This document shows positions 32,723 to 40,242 of a stretch of DNA of 42,545 nucleotides, in pieces. The stretch is from contig NZ_JACKZS010000042.1 of NCBI RefSeq assembly GCF_014222285.1, positions 1 through 42,545 on the forward strand, written 5' to 3'. The stretch comes from Nostoc sp. UCD121. Its GTDB lineage: Bacteria > Cyanobacteriota > Cyanobacteriia > Cyanobacteriales > Nostocaceae. How positions within the stretch are numbered: position 1 is the first letter of the stretch; every line of letters begins with the position of its first letter. The notes beneath the pieces are model-generated. The model made no database searches. It saw only the letters and a list, made by a program, of their open reading frames with translations, and had not been told where the DNA came from. The translations under genes and the position numbers were made by a program.

Positions 32723-34156
32723 ATGAGTTTTTCTGGCATTACTGTCGAGCAACGTTCCAAAGAAGTTGAGGCTCTCAAGTCTTTTCTGACTTACAGTCTG
32801 ATAGGTTCACTGGCGCTGCATATCGGCGTACTGTCATCAGGCATAAGTAATTATTTGACGAGAGTGCCTAAAGAAGAAGATGAAGCGATAGAGTTAGCGA
32901 TCGTGGATTCTCCGGCTGTGGAACCAGAAAAACCACTTGAAAAAATTCCAGAAGAACCCAAAAAAGAGCCACAAATCGTTCAAAAACAATCTATAGAAAC
33001 TCCACAAGTACAAAAACCAGTACAAGAATTGATTGAAAAATCGACAATTCAGCCAGTTCAACAACAACCGCAACAAACTATTCAAAACCCACAGCCAGTT
33101 CAACAACAACCACAACAAACTACTCAAAACCCACAGCCAGTAAATCGGGAAATTGCTCCCAAACCAGAAATCCCTGTGGCAACTGTTGCTCCTCAGAGTG
33201 GTGGTGGCTCTGGTGTTGGTTTAGGCTCAGGTAGCGGTATTGCTGTAGGTACAAGCAGTGGTAGTGGCGCTGGTGGAGGAACTGGCACTGGCTCTGGTGG
33301 TGGTATTGGCAGTGGCGTTGGCTCAGGAATTGGCTCTGGCACTGGTAGTGGTACTGGCTCAAGTACTGGCAATCAAACAGAAAATCGTCCGCCAGTAGCA
33401 ACAGCGCCAGTAGCGCCAACACCTCCAAAAATTAACAGTTCAGGTAATGGTAATGGTCGTGCAGCCTGCCGCGAATGTAATGCCAAATATCCAGAAGCAG
33501 CAAGGCGGCGAGGAGTTGAAGGTAGAGTAGAAGTAGCTGTTGATACTGACGCACAAGGCAATGTTACCAATGTGCGGGTTGCTCGCTCCAGTGGAAACCG
33601 CGATTTGGATGAAGAAACTGTAAGACAGGCGCGTGACTGGAAATTAAAACCCGCAGAAGGTGGTAGACAAGGGGTATCAATAGCCACTGAATTTGCCATA
33701 CAAGGTTCACGGCGATCGCGCCAAGTTCAAGAACGGAAAAGACAAAGAGAAGTAGAAGAGAGAACCCAACAGACAACAGCTGCTAATTCCACAGAAGAAG
33801 CTCCAAAACGTCGGCGTAGAGAGTTGACACCACCTTCATCTAATGAAGTTAGAACCACAAGACCAGTAATATCTGGATTTAGTAGACGATTGGAACCTCA
33901 AACAAGGGAAAGTACCCCTACCAACTCATCATCTGGAGCTAGCACAACTCGCACTCAAGGAACTGCTAGAGAGTCTTTACGCCGTATCCGGCGTGAGCAA
34001 ACGACTAACGATTCATCACAAAAGCCACAACCAACCGCAAATCGGCGGCGGCGAAGAGACAACTCTAACCAGAACAAGTTGCGGGACTCGTTGCGCCGTT
34101 TACGCCAACAACCTCAATCACAACCTGCTGCACCGCCTGCTACAAGTCAGGAGTAG
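32723..34156 (+). CDS. tonB: TonB-family energy transducer with unusual C-terminal extension
   Basis: Links the ExbB/ExbD motor to outer-membrane receptors. The 477-residue protein has a membrane helix (FLTYSLIGSLALHIGVL, about 21-37), an acidic segment, a Pro/Gln/Lys/Glu-rich periplasm-spanning region with a 14-residue tandem duplication (PVQQQPQQTIQNPQ, about 111-138), a Gly/Ser-rich linker (about 159-216) and the TonB C-terminal fold (about 248-327: YPEAARRRGVEGRVEVAVD, VRVARSSGNRDLDEE, RDWKLKPA). Two oddities: a Cys-x-x-Cys (Cys249, Cys252) at the start of that fold, where most TonBs have Pro-x-Tyr-Pro only, and about 150 further residues rich in Arg, Gln, Ser and Thr after it; in ordinary TonB the fold is the end of the protein. 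The extension could bind peptidoglycan or anionic outer-membrane components. The exbB-exbD operon is divergent next to it. Confidence 0.9.
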   Translation: MSFSGITVEQRSKEVEALKSFLTYSLIGSLALHIGVLSSGISNYLTRVPKEEDEAIELAIVDSPAVEPEKPLEKIPEEPKKEPQIVQKQSIETPQVQKPVQELIEKSTIQPVQQQPQQTIQNPQPVQQQPQQTTQNPQPVNREIAPKPEIPVATVAPQSGGGSGVGLGSGSGIAVGTSSGSGAGGGTGTGSGGGIGSGVGSGIGSGTGSGTGSSTGNQTENRPPVATAPVAPTPPKINSSGNGNGRAACRECNAKYPEAARRRGVEGRVEVAVDTDAQGNVTNVRVARSSGNRDLDEETVRQARDWKLKPAEGGRQGVSIATEFAIQGSRRSRQVQERKRQREVEERTQQTTAANSTEEAPKRRRRELTPPSSNEVRTTRPVISGFSRRLEPQTRESTPTNSSSGASTTRTQGTARESLRRIRREQTTNDSSQKPQPTANRRRRRDNSNQNKLRDSLRRLRQQPQSQPAAPPATSQE

Positions 34157-34246
34157 AGGTGTAGAAGTTTTACGTCTCTAGAAGGATGTAAAATTTCCTG
34201 ATTTTTTGTGAGTATTTCAACAGGTACGGTTATTGCGTAGCACTTC

Positions 34247-34300
34247 GACTCCGCTCAGTGACCGTCGTAGACAGACTCCGCTCAGTGACCGTCGTAGACA
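34247..34300. repeat. Exact 27-base tandem duplication
   Basis: The unit starting GACTCCGCTCAGTGACC and ending GTAGACA occurs twice without a gap (34247-34273 and 34274-34300), preceded by TTC. The CTCCGCTCAGTGACC sequence type is dispersed in Nostoc genomes. The exact identity indicates a recent duplication. Confidence 0.9.
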
Positions 34301-34362
34301 TCGCACATTGCGATGAAACCGAACCTACTCAACTTGAAGGTTGATTTAGTCTAATAACTAGG

Positions 34363-34450
34363 AAGCTTGAAATTGAGCTTTGTGCAATTTAAGATTGCTT
34401 AACAACCCATTTTATCAGCTGTTCGCAAGCTAAAAAGCTTGAGATTGAGC
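34363..34450. promoter_or_regulatory. Pair of direct repeats before hsp20
   Basis: AAGCTTGAAATTGAGC at 34363 and AAGCTTGAGATTGAGC at 34435 differ at one base in 16 and are 72 bases apart, close to seven helical turns. They may bind a regulator of the heat-shock gene, or reflect a local duplication. Confidence 0.4.
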
Positions 34451-34488
34451 CTCCTAAGACAAAATAGTTCATCTTAGAGGTGATATTT

Positions 34489-34986
34489 ATGCCACTGGTG
34501 CGTTGGAACCCATTCCGGGATAGTGAACGTTTAGAACCATTTCGGGATACTGAATCTTGGGAACCATTCCGAGAAATCGACACCTTGCAGAGGCAAATGA
34601 ATCGTTTATTTGACAGATTGATGCCAACTACTAATGGTGGTGAGAGGTCTGGATTTATATTTAGTCCTGCTGCTGAACTAGAAGAAACTGATGATGCAAT
34701 TCGCTTGAAACTAGAAGTACCTGGTCTAGAAGCAAAAGATATCAATGTAGAAGCAACTCCCGAATCAATTTCGATTACCGGTGAGCGTAAAACTGAAACC
34801 AAGAGTGAAGAAAACGGTATTACTCGGTCTGAGTTCCGTTATGGGAAATTTCAAAGGGTAATCCCGTTACCCTCCCAAATTCAAAATGACAAAGTGCAAG
34901 CTGAGTACAAAAATGGTATTCTCCACTTAACTTTGCCGAAAGCGGAATCAGAAAAACACAAAGCCGTCAAAGTCAATCTTGGTTAA
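34489..34986 (+). CDS. hspA: Small heat-shock protein Hsp20 (alpha-crystallin family)
   Basis: ATP-independent chaperone that binds unfolding proteins and, in cyanobacteria, membranes. The 165-residue protein has the alpha-crystallin domain at about 55-150 (SPAAELEETDDAIRLKLEVPG, ITGERKTE, FRYGKFQRVIPLP) with the signature Ala-x-x-x-Asn-Gly-Ile-Leu in AEYKNGILHLTLPK. The N-terminus carries three near-repeats of Pro-Phe-Arg-Asp/Glu (NPFRDSERLE, PFRDTESWE, PFREIDTLQ), one or two more than in typical class A proteins, which suggests a small in-frame expansion. ATG 34489 is chosen because AGAGG (34476-34480) lies 8 bases before it; the GTG at 34480 overlaps that ribosome site. Followed by a terminator hairpin. 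The gene symbol is by homology. Confidence 0.93.
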   Translation: MPLVRWNPFRDSERLEPFRDTESWEPFREIDTLQRQMNRLFDRLMPTTNGGERSGFIFSPAAELEETDDAIRLKLEVPGLEAKDINVEATPESISITGERKTETKSEENGITRSEFRYGKFQRVIPLPSQIQNDKVQAEYKNGILHLTLPKAESEKHKAVKVNLG

Positions 34987-35040
34987 TTCAATTCAACATT
35001 CGGGAGTCTTGAACTTTCTCTTATATTTTGATTAGCTGTG

Positions 35041-35078
35041 AGAACCGCCTTCTTAAAAACGGGAGGTGGTTCTTCTTT
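35041..35078 (+). terminator. Terminator of hsp20
   Basis: AGAACCGCCT (35041-35050) pairs with AGGTGGTTCT (35064-35073, one G-T pair), followed by TCTTTAT. It lies 55 bases after the stop of hsp20. Confidence 0.7.
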
Positions 35079-35790
35079 ATACATAAATTGCTTTGCTACT
35101 CGTCACCCATCTACTATGGGGAAGAGGGCTTAAAAGTAGTCTACTTTATATAATTGGCAATTATACACACTGGTAATAACTTGATTTTTCCATCAATAAA
35201 AGTAGAAGCGAATAATCTTGCACTCCCCTATGCTCAATTTCCCTGATGAGGTCGATGAAAATCGTTTCTGCATCCAGATGAATCAAAATCAGGGACTGAA
35301 GGATACTCTGGTAAGATTTAATTCACAGTCTATTAAAGCACCTCCAAAAGGTCTTTAAGAAACTATTGTCGAAGTCTAATCTTATCCAGCCAAACTAGTT
35401 TATGCTTGCCTTTTCTTGGCAAGATTATTCCGATATGTGCTTTTCAATTTACAAAACTGGCATGATTGAGAGAGATTGTGCTTTAGTTGAAGGCTACCCA
35501 TTTGTATCGAAAGTGCATCACGCCAGGCAACAGCAGCTAGTTATAGGTAGTGGGAATTGTATTCACAATCAAGCATCATAGAAATGGTGGTAGTTTTTGC
35601 TCATCATCAACTATATGCTGAGATGATAGTCAATGGCTAACTCTCAAGTTGCTCATCTGTACTTTATGTTCAATGTCAAATTCACTGATTTGAATAAAAC
35701 TTCTACATAAACACACACTGATGCAGTTTGATTTGCTTGAATAGCTATATTGATAGGACGTTGATCCGAAGGCAATTCACAATCCTGATT
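35079..35790. other. Long gap with two unrecognised short open frames
   Basis: 712 bases without a recognised gene. Two short plus-strand frames are present: 35230-35358 (42 residues, begins MLNFPDEVDENRF) and 35402-35581 (59 residues, begins MLAFSWQDYSDMCF, with SKVHHARQQQLVIGSG). Their composition is protein-like, but neither has a strong ribosome site and I recognise neither. They may be the remains of one decayed gene or true small proteins. The rest is AT-rich. Confidence 0.3.
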
Positions 35791-36036
35791 ATGGCAAGTA
35801 AATTCATTGATGTTAGAGAATACACTGTCAGGGCGCACAAAAGACAGATTCATACTCGTGTTTTTCAGTTTGTCTGTAAAGAGTGTAACGATCTGACAAA
35901 ACGCGAGACGTTCGGGCCTCGACCTTTATATTGCGAGAGATGTCGCCCTCCCCAAGCACCTAAGAAATCTCAGCCAACATCTCAGAAAGCAAAACCCAGA
36001 CCAATGTCTTACAAAAGTGACATCGATTTAAATTGA
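35791..36036 (+). CDS. Small four-cysteine zinc-ribbon protein
   Basis: An 81-residue basic protein I do not recognise by name. Cys29, Cys32, Cys48 and Cys51 form two CxxC knuckles (FVCKECN and YCERCRPP) 15 residues apart, a pattern that normally binds zinc. Around them are a basic strand ([17 protein letters not shown]) and a Pro/Lys/Gln tail ([19 protein letters not shown]). The ATG at 35791 was chosen; an in-frame TTG 21 codons upstream lacks support. The gene ends 10 bases before the next one, so the two surely form an operon. Size and charge suggest nucleic-acid binding. There is no homologue I can name; treat as conserved-hypothetical with zinc-ribbon. Confidence 0.7.
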   Translation: MASKFIDVREYTVRAHKRQIHTRVFQFVCKECNDLTKRETFGPRPLYCERCRPPQAPKKSQPTSQKAKPRPMSYKSDIDLN

Positions 36037-36046
36037 TTGAAGCCTT

Positions 36047-37072
36047 ATGACTCAAAATGGACAATTAGAACCACCTCCGGGCACTTTCCTCTCTCCATTG
36101 TTGGAATTACGAGACTATTATGCTCGCCTCACGGAAGAGTATGAACGCCTTTTTGTGCAGGCGCGATCGCAACTCGATCATGTAGAAGCGTTGTTGTCTA
36201 ACTGGTCTTTTTCCGATTCCAACAAGCAGATATCAAGACTGGCGGCGGCTGATGAAACCTCAAATGTTTCCCCAGAAGGCTCTCTGCGGTTTTTATCACC
36301 TCTTGATGACATCAACGAAATCAACTTGGTGGAGTCTCTACAGTCAGAACCCACAGACTCGGATCAGGTTGAGATCGATAATTCCTTTTCTGCTGCTGTT
36401 GATACAAAAGAGAGAAAACTTCCAACTACATCGCCAGATGCAAAGATAGCCTCAGAGAACAACGATAGTTCAACGAGGGTGGCAGAAATCCCCATGCTAC
36501 CCCAGTACAATCACGCTATCTCCCGAATGGAAGCCATTAAACAGCTATTGCAAGAGCAGATAGGCACTGTCTGTCATATCGATTTTATCGTGCGATCGCT
36601 TTATGGAGAGTTAGATTCCAATTTATTCAAAGTAGTTAAAGGTAGGGTTCAATCTTCCCTCACCCAAGGTAGAGAAAGGAATTACTGGGTAACTATTCCC
36701 GATGAGCCAGGTTGTTATACTCTGGATTTAAATTTGGTAGCCCCAAGTAAACGCAATGGTGCTTCTAGAAACAAAAATAAGAAGCCTTTTGTACCCCCAC
36801 CAAAAGCAGTACCGATGCTCAAAGGGTTTGAGGGTCAATTCTTAATTGATGCTCTTACCTCTCTGTTTGAAGAAAATCCAGGTAAAGTTTTCAGCGTTGC
36901 TGAAGTCATCGCCGGAATTTATGGAGAACTAGATTCTCAGCAAATTAGAGAGATCAAAAATAAGGTGTTGAATGAATTATCTAGAGGCTATCGGACAGGC
37001 AGATTCTCTAGGGTTCCGAACGAAATCGGCTTCTATACCTGGGACTCTAATCTGATATCGAAGGCTCGTTAA
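36047..37072 (+). CDS. Protein with N-terminal helical region and duplicated winged-helix-like domain
   Basis: A 341-residue protein without a family name I can give. Residues 15-52 are a likely coiled coil (LLELRDYYARLTEEYERLF). Residues 55-155 are an acidic, Ser-rich linker. Two copies of one domain follow, at about 160-231 and 264-336. Both have a first helix, then IVRSLYGELDSN or VIAGIYGELDSQ, a recognition-like helix (VVKGRVQSSLTQG; IKNKVLNELSRG) and a hairpin ending in a Gly-Tyr strand (GCYTLDLNLV; GFYTWDSNLI). This looks like a winged-helix fold. The two domains are joined by a basic linker (SKRNGASRNKNKKP). It overlaps functionally with the zinc-ribbon gene 10 bases upstream. A DNA- or RNA-binding role is my inference. 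Confidence 0.7.
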   Translation: MTQNGQLEPPPGTFLSPLLELRDYYARLTEEYERLFVQARSQLDHVEALLSNWSFSDSNKQISRLAAADETSNVSPEGSLRFLSPLDDINEINLVESLQSEPTDSDQVEIDNSFSAAVDTKERKLPTTSPDAKIASENNDSSTRVAEIPMLPQYNHAISRMEAIKQLLQEQIGTVCHIDFIVRSLYGELDSNLFKVVKGRVQSSLTQGRERNYWVTIPDEPGCYTLDLNLVAPSKRNGASRNKNKKPFVPPPKAVPMLKGFEGQFLIDALTSLFEENPGKVFSVAEVIAGIYGELDSQQIREIKNKVLNELSRGYRTGRFSRVPNEIGFYTWDSNLISKAR

Positions 37073-37081
37073 ATTGGGCAT

Positions 37082-37177
37082 GGGAGAGGAGGCAGAGGGC
37101 AGGGAGCAGAGGAGAGATACAAAACTTACCTCTTTCCCCTCTGCTCCGTTCTCCCTGCCCCTCTGCCTCTTCTCCCC
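37082..37177. repeat. Long purine/pyrimidine inverted repeat between convergent genes
   Basis: A purine arm (GGGAGAGGAGGCAGAGGGC region, 37082-37116) faces a pyrimidine arm (about 37130-37177, with CTCTGCTCC, TCCCTGCCCCTCTGCC). Pairing is long but imperfect. It may end transcription of the 36047 gene and ilvA, which converge here. The GCAGAGGGCAGGGAG type is dispersed in Nostoc genomes. Confidence 0.8.
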
Positions 37178-37181
37178 TCGC

Positions 37182-38702
37182 CTATCCCAAAAACAGCTTG
37201 TATGCGGGATTCTTGTTTTCATCCCAATAGCGATAGCCCAGGTTATCGAGAAAAGCTTGCCACTCTTCCATTTCGTGGGGAGGAACCTGGATACCAACTA
37301 CTATTCGACCGTAGTCTGCGCCGTTGTTGCGGTAGTGAAAAAGACTAATATTCCAGTCGGGACTCATGGAAGTTACAAACTTCATCAATGCGCCAGGACG
37401 TTCGGGAAACTCAAAACGGTAAAGTAATTCATTATGAGCTAGGGGAGAGTGCCCACCCACCATGTGCCGCAGATGTAATTTAGTTAGTTCATCGTCTGTT
37501 AAATCAAGAGTTTCAAATCCTTGAGCTTCAAAAGTTTCTACCATCTTTGCAGCATCAGCACGGTTTTGAATTTGCACACCTACAAAAATATGGGCTGTTT
37601 TTTCATCAGCAATGCGATAATTAAACTCGGTAAGATTGCGGTTGCCAATACATTCACAAAATTGGCGAATACTTCCCCGTTCTTCAGGAATTGTGACTGC
37701 AAAGATTGCTTCCCGACGTTCGCCCAACTGGGCCCGTTCTGCCACGAATCGGAGACGATCAAAATTCATGTTTGCACCACAGGCTACGGCAATTAAGGTT
37801 TGTCCCTCAATTTGTTCTCGTTCTGCGTAGGCTTTGGCAGCTGCGATCGCTAATGCACCGGCTGGCTCTAAAATTGATCGCGTATCTTCAAACACATCTT
37901 TAATCGCAGCACAAGTATCATCAGTATCCACCAAAATAATTTCATCTACATACTGCTGACATAAACGGAAGGTTTCTTCACCTACTTCTCGCACCGCCAC
38001 GCCATCAGCAAATAACCCCACTTGCGATAAGCGCACCCGATGCCCGGCTTTGAGCGATTGAGACATCGCATCAGCATCTACTGGTTCAACACCAATAATC
38101 TTGATTTCAGGACGCAATCGTTTTACATAAGCCCCAATCCCAGAAATCAATCCACCACCTCCAATTGCGACAAAAATTGCATGGATGGGTTGCTGATATT
38201 GTCGTAAAATTTCCATCCCAATAGTTCCCTGTCCGGCAATTACATGAGGGTCGTCAAAGGGATGAATAAAGGTCAAACCTTTTTCCACTTCTAATTCACG
38301 GGCATAGCTATAAGCATCGTCGTAGGTGTTTCCATGTAACACGACTGCTCCGCCCCTCATTCTAACTGCGTCCACCTTGACTTGAGGTGTGGTTATTGGC
38401 ATGACAATAATTGCTTTGGTTCCCAAACGATTGGCTGCAAGGGCGACTCCTTGAGCATGGTTGCCCGCAGACGCTGCAATTACACCCTGTGCTAATACAT
38501 CTGGTGGTAGTTGCACCATTTTGTTATAAGCACCTCGCAGTTTAAAGGAAAATACTGACTGCATATCCTCACGTTTCAACAGGAGTTGATTATTCAGCCG
38601 CGCAGACAAATTTGGTGCATACTCCAGTGGTGTTTCCTGGGCAACATCATATACACGGGCAGTCAGGATTTGGATAAGGTAGTCGCAATACATGGGTGTC
38701 AA
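37182..38702 (-). CDS. ilvA: Threonine ammonia-lyase (threonine deaminase), biosynthetic
   Basis: PLP enzyme that makes 2-oxobutanoate from threonine, the first committed step to isoleucine. The 506-residue protein has the PLP Lys54 in FSFKLRGAYNKM, the ASAGNHAQGVA segment, the glycine loop IGGGGLISG, and SAGANMNFD-like CGANMNFDRL near the end of the catalytic domain. Two ACT-like regulatory domains follow (about 335-420, FAVTIPEERGSIRQF; about 425-506, YRFEFPERPGALMKF), as in the allosteric form inhibited by isoleucine. Start ATG at 38702; a Met at residue 4 is possible. Its substrate comes from the threonine synthase at 10558-11868. Confidence 0.96.
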   Translation of the reverse strand: MTPMYCDYLIQILTARVYDVAQETPLEYAPNLSARLNNQLLLKREDMQSVFSFKLRGAYNKMVQLPPDVLAQGVIAASAGNHAQGVALAANRLGTKAIIVMPITTPQVKVDAVRMRGGAVVLHGNTYDDAYSYARELEVEKGLTFIHPFDDPHVIAGQGTIGMEILRQYQQPIHAIFVAIGGGGLISGIGAYVKRLRPEIKIIGVEPVDADAMSQSLKAGHRVRLSQVGLFADGVAVREVGEETFRLCQQYVDEIILVDTDDTCAAIKDVFEDTRSILEPAGALAIAAAKAYAEREQIEGQTLIAVACGANMNFDRLRFVAERAQLGERREAIFAVTIPEERGSIRQFCECIGNRNLTEFNYRIADEKTAHIFVGVQIQNRADAAKMVETFEAQGFETLDLTDDELTKLHLRHMVGGHSPLAHNELLYRFEFPERPGALMKFVTSMSPDWNISLFHYRNNGADYGRIVVGIQVPPHEMEEWQAFLDNLGYRYWDENKNPAYKLFLG

Positions 38703-39092
38703 GGTGTTAGCAAATGCCGGATGAAAACTAATTTTACGTTACAAGCGATCGCACTGGTTTTATTTAATTCCATTCTTTTGTAATTTTGAGTGAATAAAAT
38801 TTAAATATTACTAATCCTTTTGGAATAGAAATAAGTATCAGTAATTTAATTTTTTTAGTGACTTCAAATTTAGTGCGATCGCTGGTAGGTTCATTTTAAA
38901 AGAGTTTCACCAACTGTACAGATATTTAGCTAAACAAATAAGTATAATGTTGCTTATGAACATAAGTTTTCAATTTATGATAAAGTATCGATAGAAGATT
39001 AAATTCGGCTGTGTAGTTTGTTTTTATAGATACTTGTATTACAGACCTCTCCGCATCTAAATCTCTGCACCCTCTGATTCTGGAGATATTGT
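38703..39092. other. Divergent region upstream of ilvA and the RRM gene
   Basis: 390 bases, AT-rich. Contains a near-perfect palindrome CTTATGAACATAAG (38953-38966) and a pyrimidine-rich leader (about 39040-39078) before the RRM gene, ending in GGAG (39081-39084). Cyanobacterial rbp genes are known to have long cold-responsive leaders, so this stretch may be one. No coding frame is supported. Confidence 0.5.
38953..38966. promoter_or_regulatory. Palindrome in the RRM gene upstream region
   Basis: CTTATG (38953-38958) and CATAAG (38961-38966) are perfect inverted arms around AA. The position, about 125 bases before the RRM start, would suit an operator; the binding protein is unknown. Confidence 0.3.
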
Positions 39093-39395
39093 ATGTCAAT
39101 TTACGTTGGTAATCTATCTTATGAGGTTAAAGAAGATGACCTCCGCAACGTTTTTGCAGAATACGGAACGGTAAAAAATGTTCAATTACCTATCGACCGA
39201 GAAACAGGTCGGATGAGAGGTTTCGGCTTTGTAGAAATGGAATCAGACGCACAAGAAACAGCAGCAATTGAAGCCCTTGATAATGCTGAGTGGATGGGTA
39301 GAAGTTTAAAAGTGAATAAAGCTAAACCCAAGACTGATGGAGGTTCCTCTGGCGGTAGAAGGGGTGGTGATGGTGGTTCCTCTCGTCGTTATTAA
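39093..39395 (+). CDS. rbp: Glycine-rich RRM RNA-binding protein (Rbp type)
   Basis: A 100-residue RNA-binding protein. One RRM domain spans residues 1-80: RNP2 is IYVGNLS (3-9) and RNP1 is RGFGFVEM (43-50), both with the aromatic residues that stack on RNA. The tail is Gly/Ser/Arg-rich (GGSSGGRRGGDGGSS). Cyanobacterial proteins of this class are induced by cold and may help mRNA localisation or stability. ATG at 39093 has a GGAG site 9 bases before. A strong terminator follows 36 bases after the stop, so the gene is monocistronic. The exact paralog letter cannot be given. Confidence 0.95.
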   Translation: MSIYVGNLSYEVKEDDLRNVFAEYGTVKNVQLPIDRETGRMRGFGFVEMESDAQETAAIEALDNAEWMGRSLKVNKAKPKTDGGSSGGRRGGDGGSSRRY

Positions 39396-39431
39396 GGTCT
39401 AAACCTAAGAATTTAGCTCTAAAGTCTTGAG

Positions 39432-39458
39432 GGCAGACAAGACCGTCTGCCTTTTTTT
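39432..39458 (+). terminator. Intrinsic terminator of the RRM gene
   Basis: GGCAGAC (39432-39438) pairs with GTCTGCC (39445-39451) and is followed by seven T. A classical intrinsic terminator. Confidence 0.95.
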
Positions 39459-39524
39459 GTGCTTCTGTTGATTTTGTTAGCCTAGCTTACCGTAGGCATC
39501 GTTTTTGTAATAGGTGTAGCAACC

Positions 39525-40028
39525 ATGAACCCAGAAGCTAAACATATTGTTAGCGAACTCAGGCATAAGTTCTACTCTAACTTCGCTGCTTCTATGAATA
39601 TGCCGGTGATTGTAACTGGTACATCTTATAGTAGTAATTCCCCGATCGCATCTTGGATGGATCGTAGGGAAAGACTAAACTATGTAAATGTATACGCTTA
39701 TACCGCACCTGATGAATTTGTCCCATTCCGTCCGTTCATTCTTCGACTGGCTATAAACAAGAGTGCTGGGAGAGTAGCGACGTTCAGAAAAGGACAAGTC
39801 TGCCGAGGTCTTAACTTGATGTGGGACTTTGAATTAACTGTGCTACCAAAAGAAATCTTAGACTTTCTTCCCTGGATAGTTAATTTAGTGGAGGCTCATG
39901 ATAAAGGTTCGTCCTTATTGCTACAATCACCACCTCATTCATTTGAATTAGAAGTGCCAGAGGTTGGGTTTTTTAATAACGCTTGGACTCAGAAAGCTAG
40001 GCTTCTTGCAAATTCGACAATATCTTAA
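39525..40028 (+). CDS. Unrecognised soluble protein
   Basis: A 167-residue protein that I do not recognise. It has no signal peptide or membrane helix. Mixed alpha/beta composition: a first helix (EAKHIVSELRHKFYSNF), then strands VIVTGTSYS, YVNVYAYTA and FILRLAINK, a Trp/Phe segment (LMWDFELTVLP), a helix EILDFLPWIVNLVEAH and a C-terminal strand pair. The ATG at 39525 is the only good start. It follows the RRM terminator, so it has its own promoter, somewhere in the 66 bases after 39458. The coding quality (no rare stops, balanced composition) supports a real gene. Neighbours give no hint on function. Confidence 0.65.
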   Translation: MNPEAKHIVSELRHKFYSNFAASMNMPVIVTGTSYSSNSPIASWMDRRERLNYVNVYAYTAPDEFVPFRPFILRLAINKSAGRVATFRKGQVCRGLNLMWDFELTVLPKEILDFLPWIVNLVEAHDKGSSLLLQSPPHSFELEVPEVGFFNNAWTQKARLLANSTIS

Positions 40029-40242
40029 TACTTAGTGATTAAGTTGCTAGTTAAAAGCAACTAAAAATATATATTATCTAATACAAAAGTAGCGAATCTA
40101 TTTGTCAACTTTTAAAACAAAATAGACAAGGTTGCACGACTGCTAGAATATTCTCCTCATTTACCAGCTAATCCTGCTACTTGTGCGTTAATACCTGCAA
40201 TATATGCCTGATAATTAATAAGGCAATCTACAGAGAGCAAAC

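Larger units (their letters stand above)
34157..34488. other. Intergenic region upstream of hsp20
   Basis: 332 bases. Contains two exact 27-base direct repeats (34247-34300) and two near-identical 16-base elements (34363-34378, AAGCTTGAAATTGAGC; 34435-34450, AAGCTTGAGATTGAGC). The second ends 38 bases before the Hsp20 start. I do not see a CIRCE element. No gene is supported. Confidence 0.6.

Noticed and set aside
33120..33428. 102-codon antisense frame in tonB
   Set aside because: Shadow of the Gly/Ser-coding repeats; composition (Gln, His, Leu, Tyr) reflects antisense of the linker.
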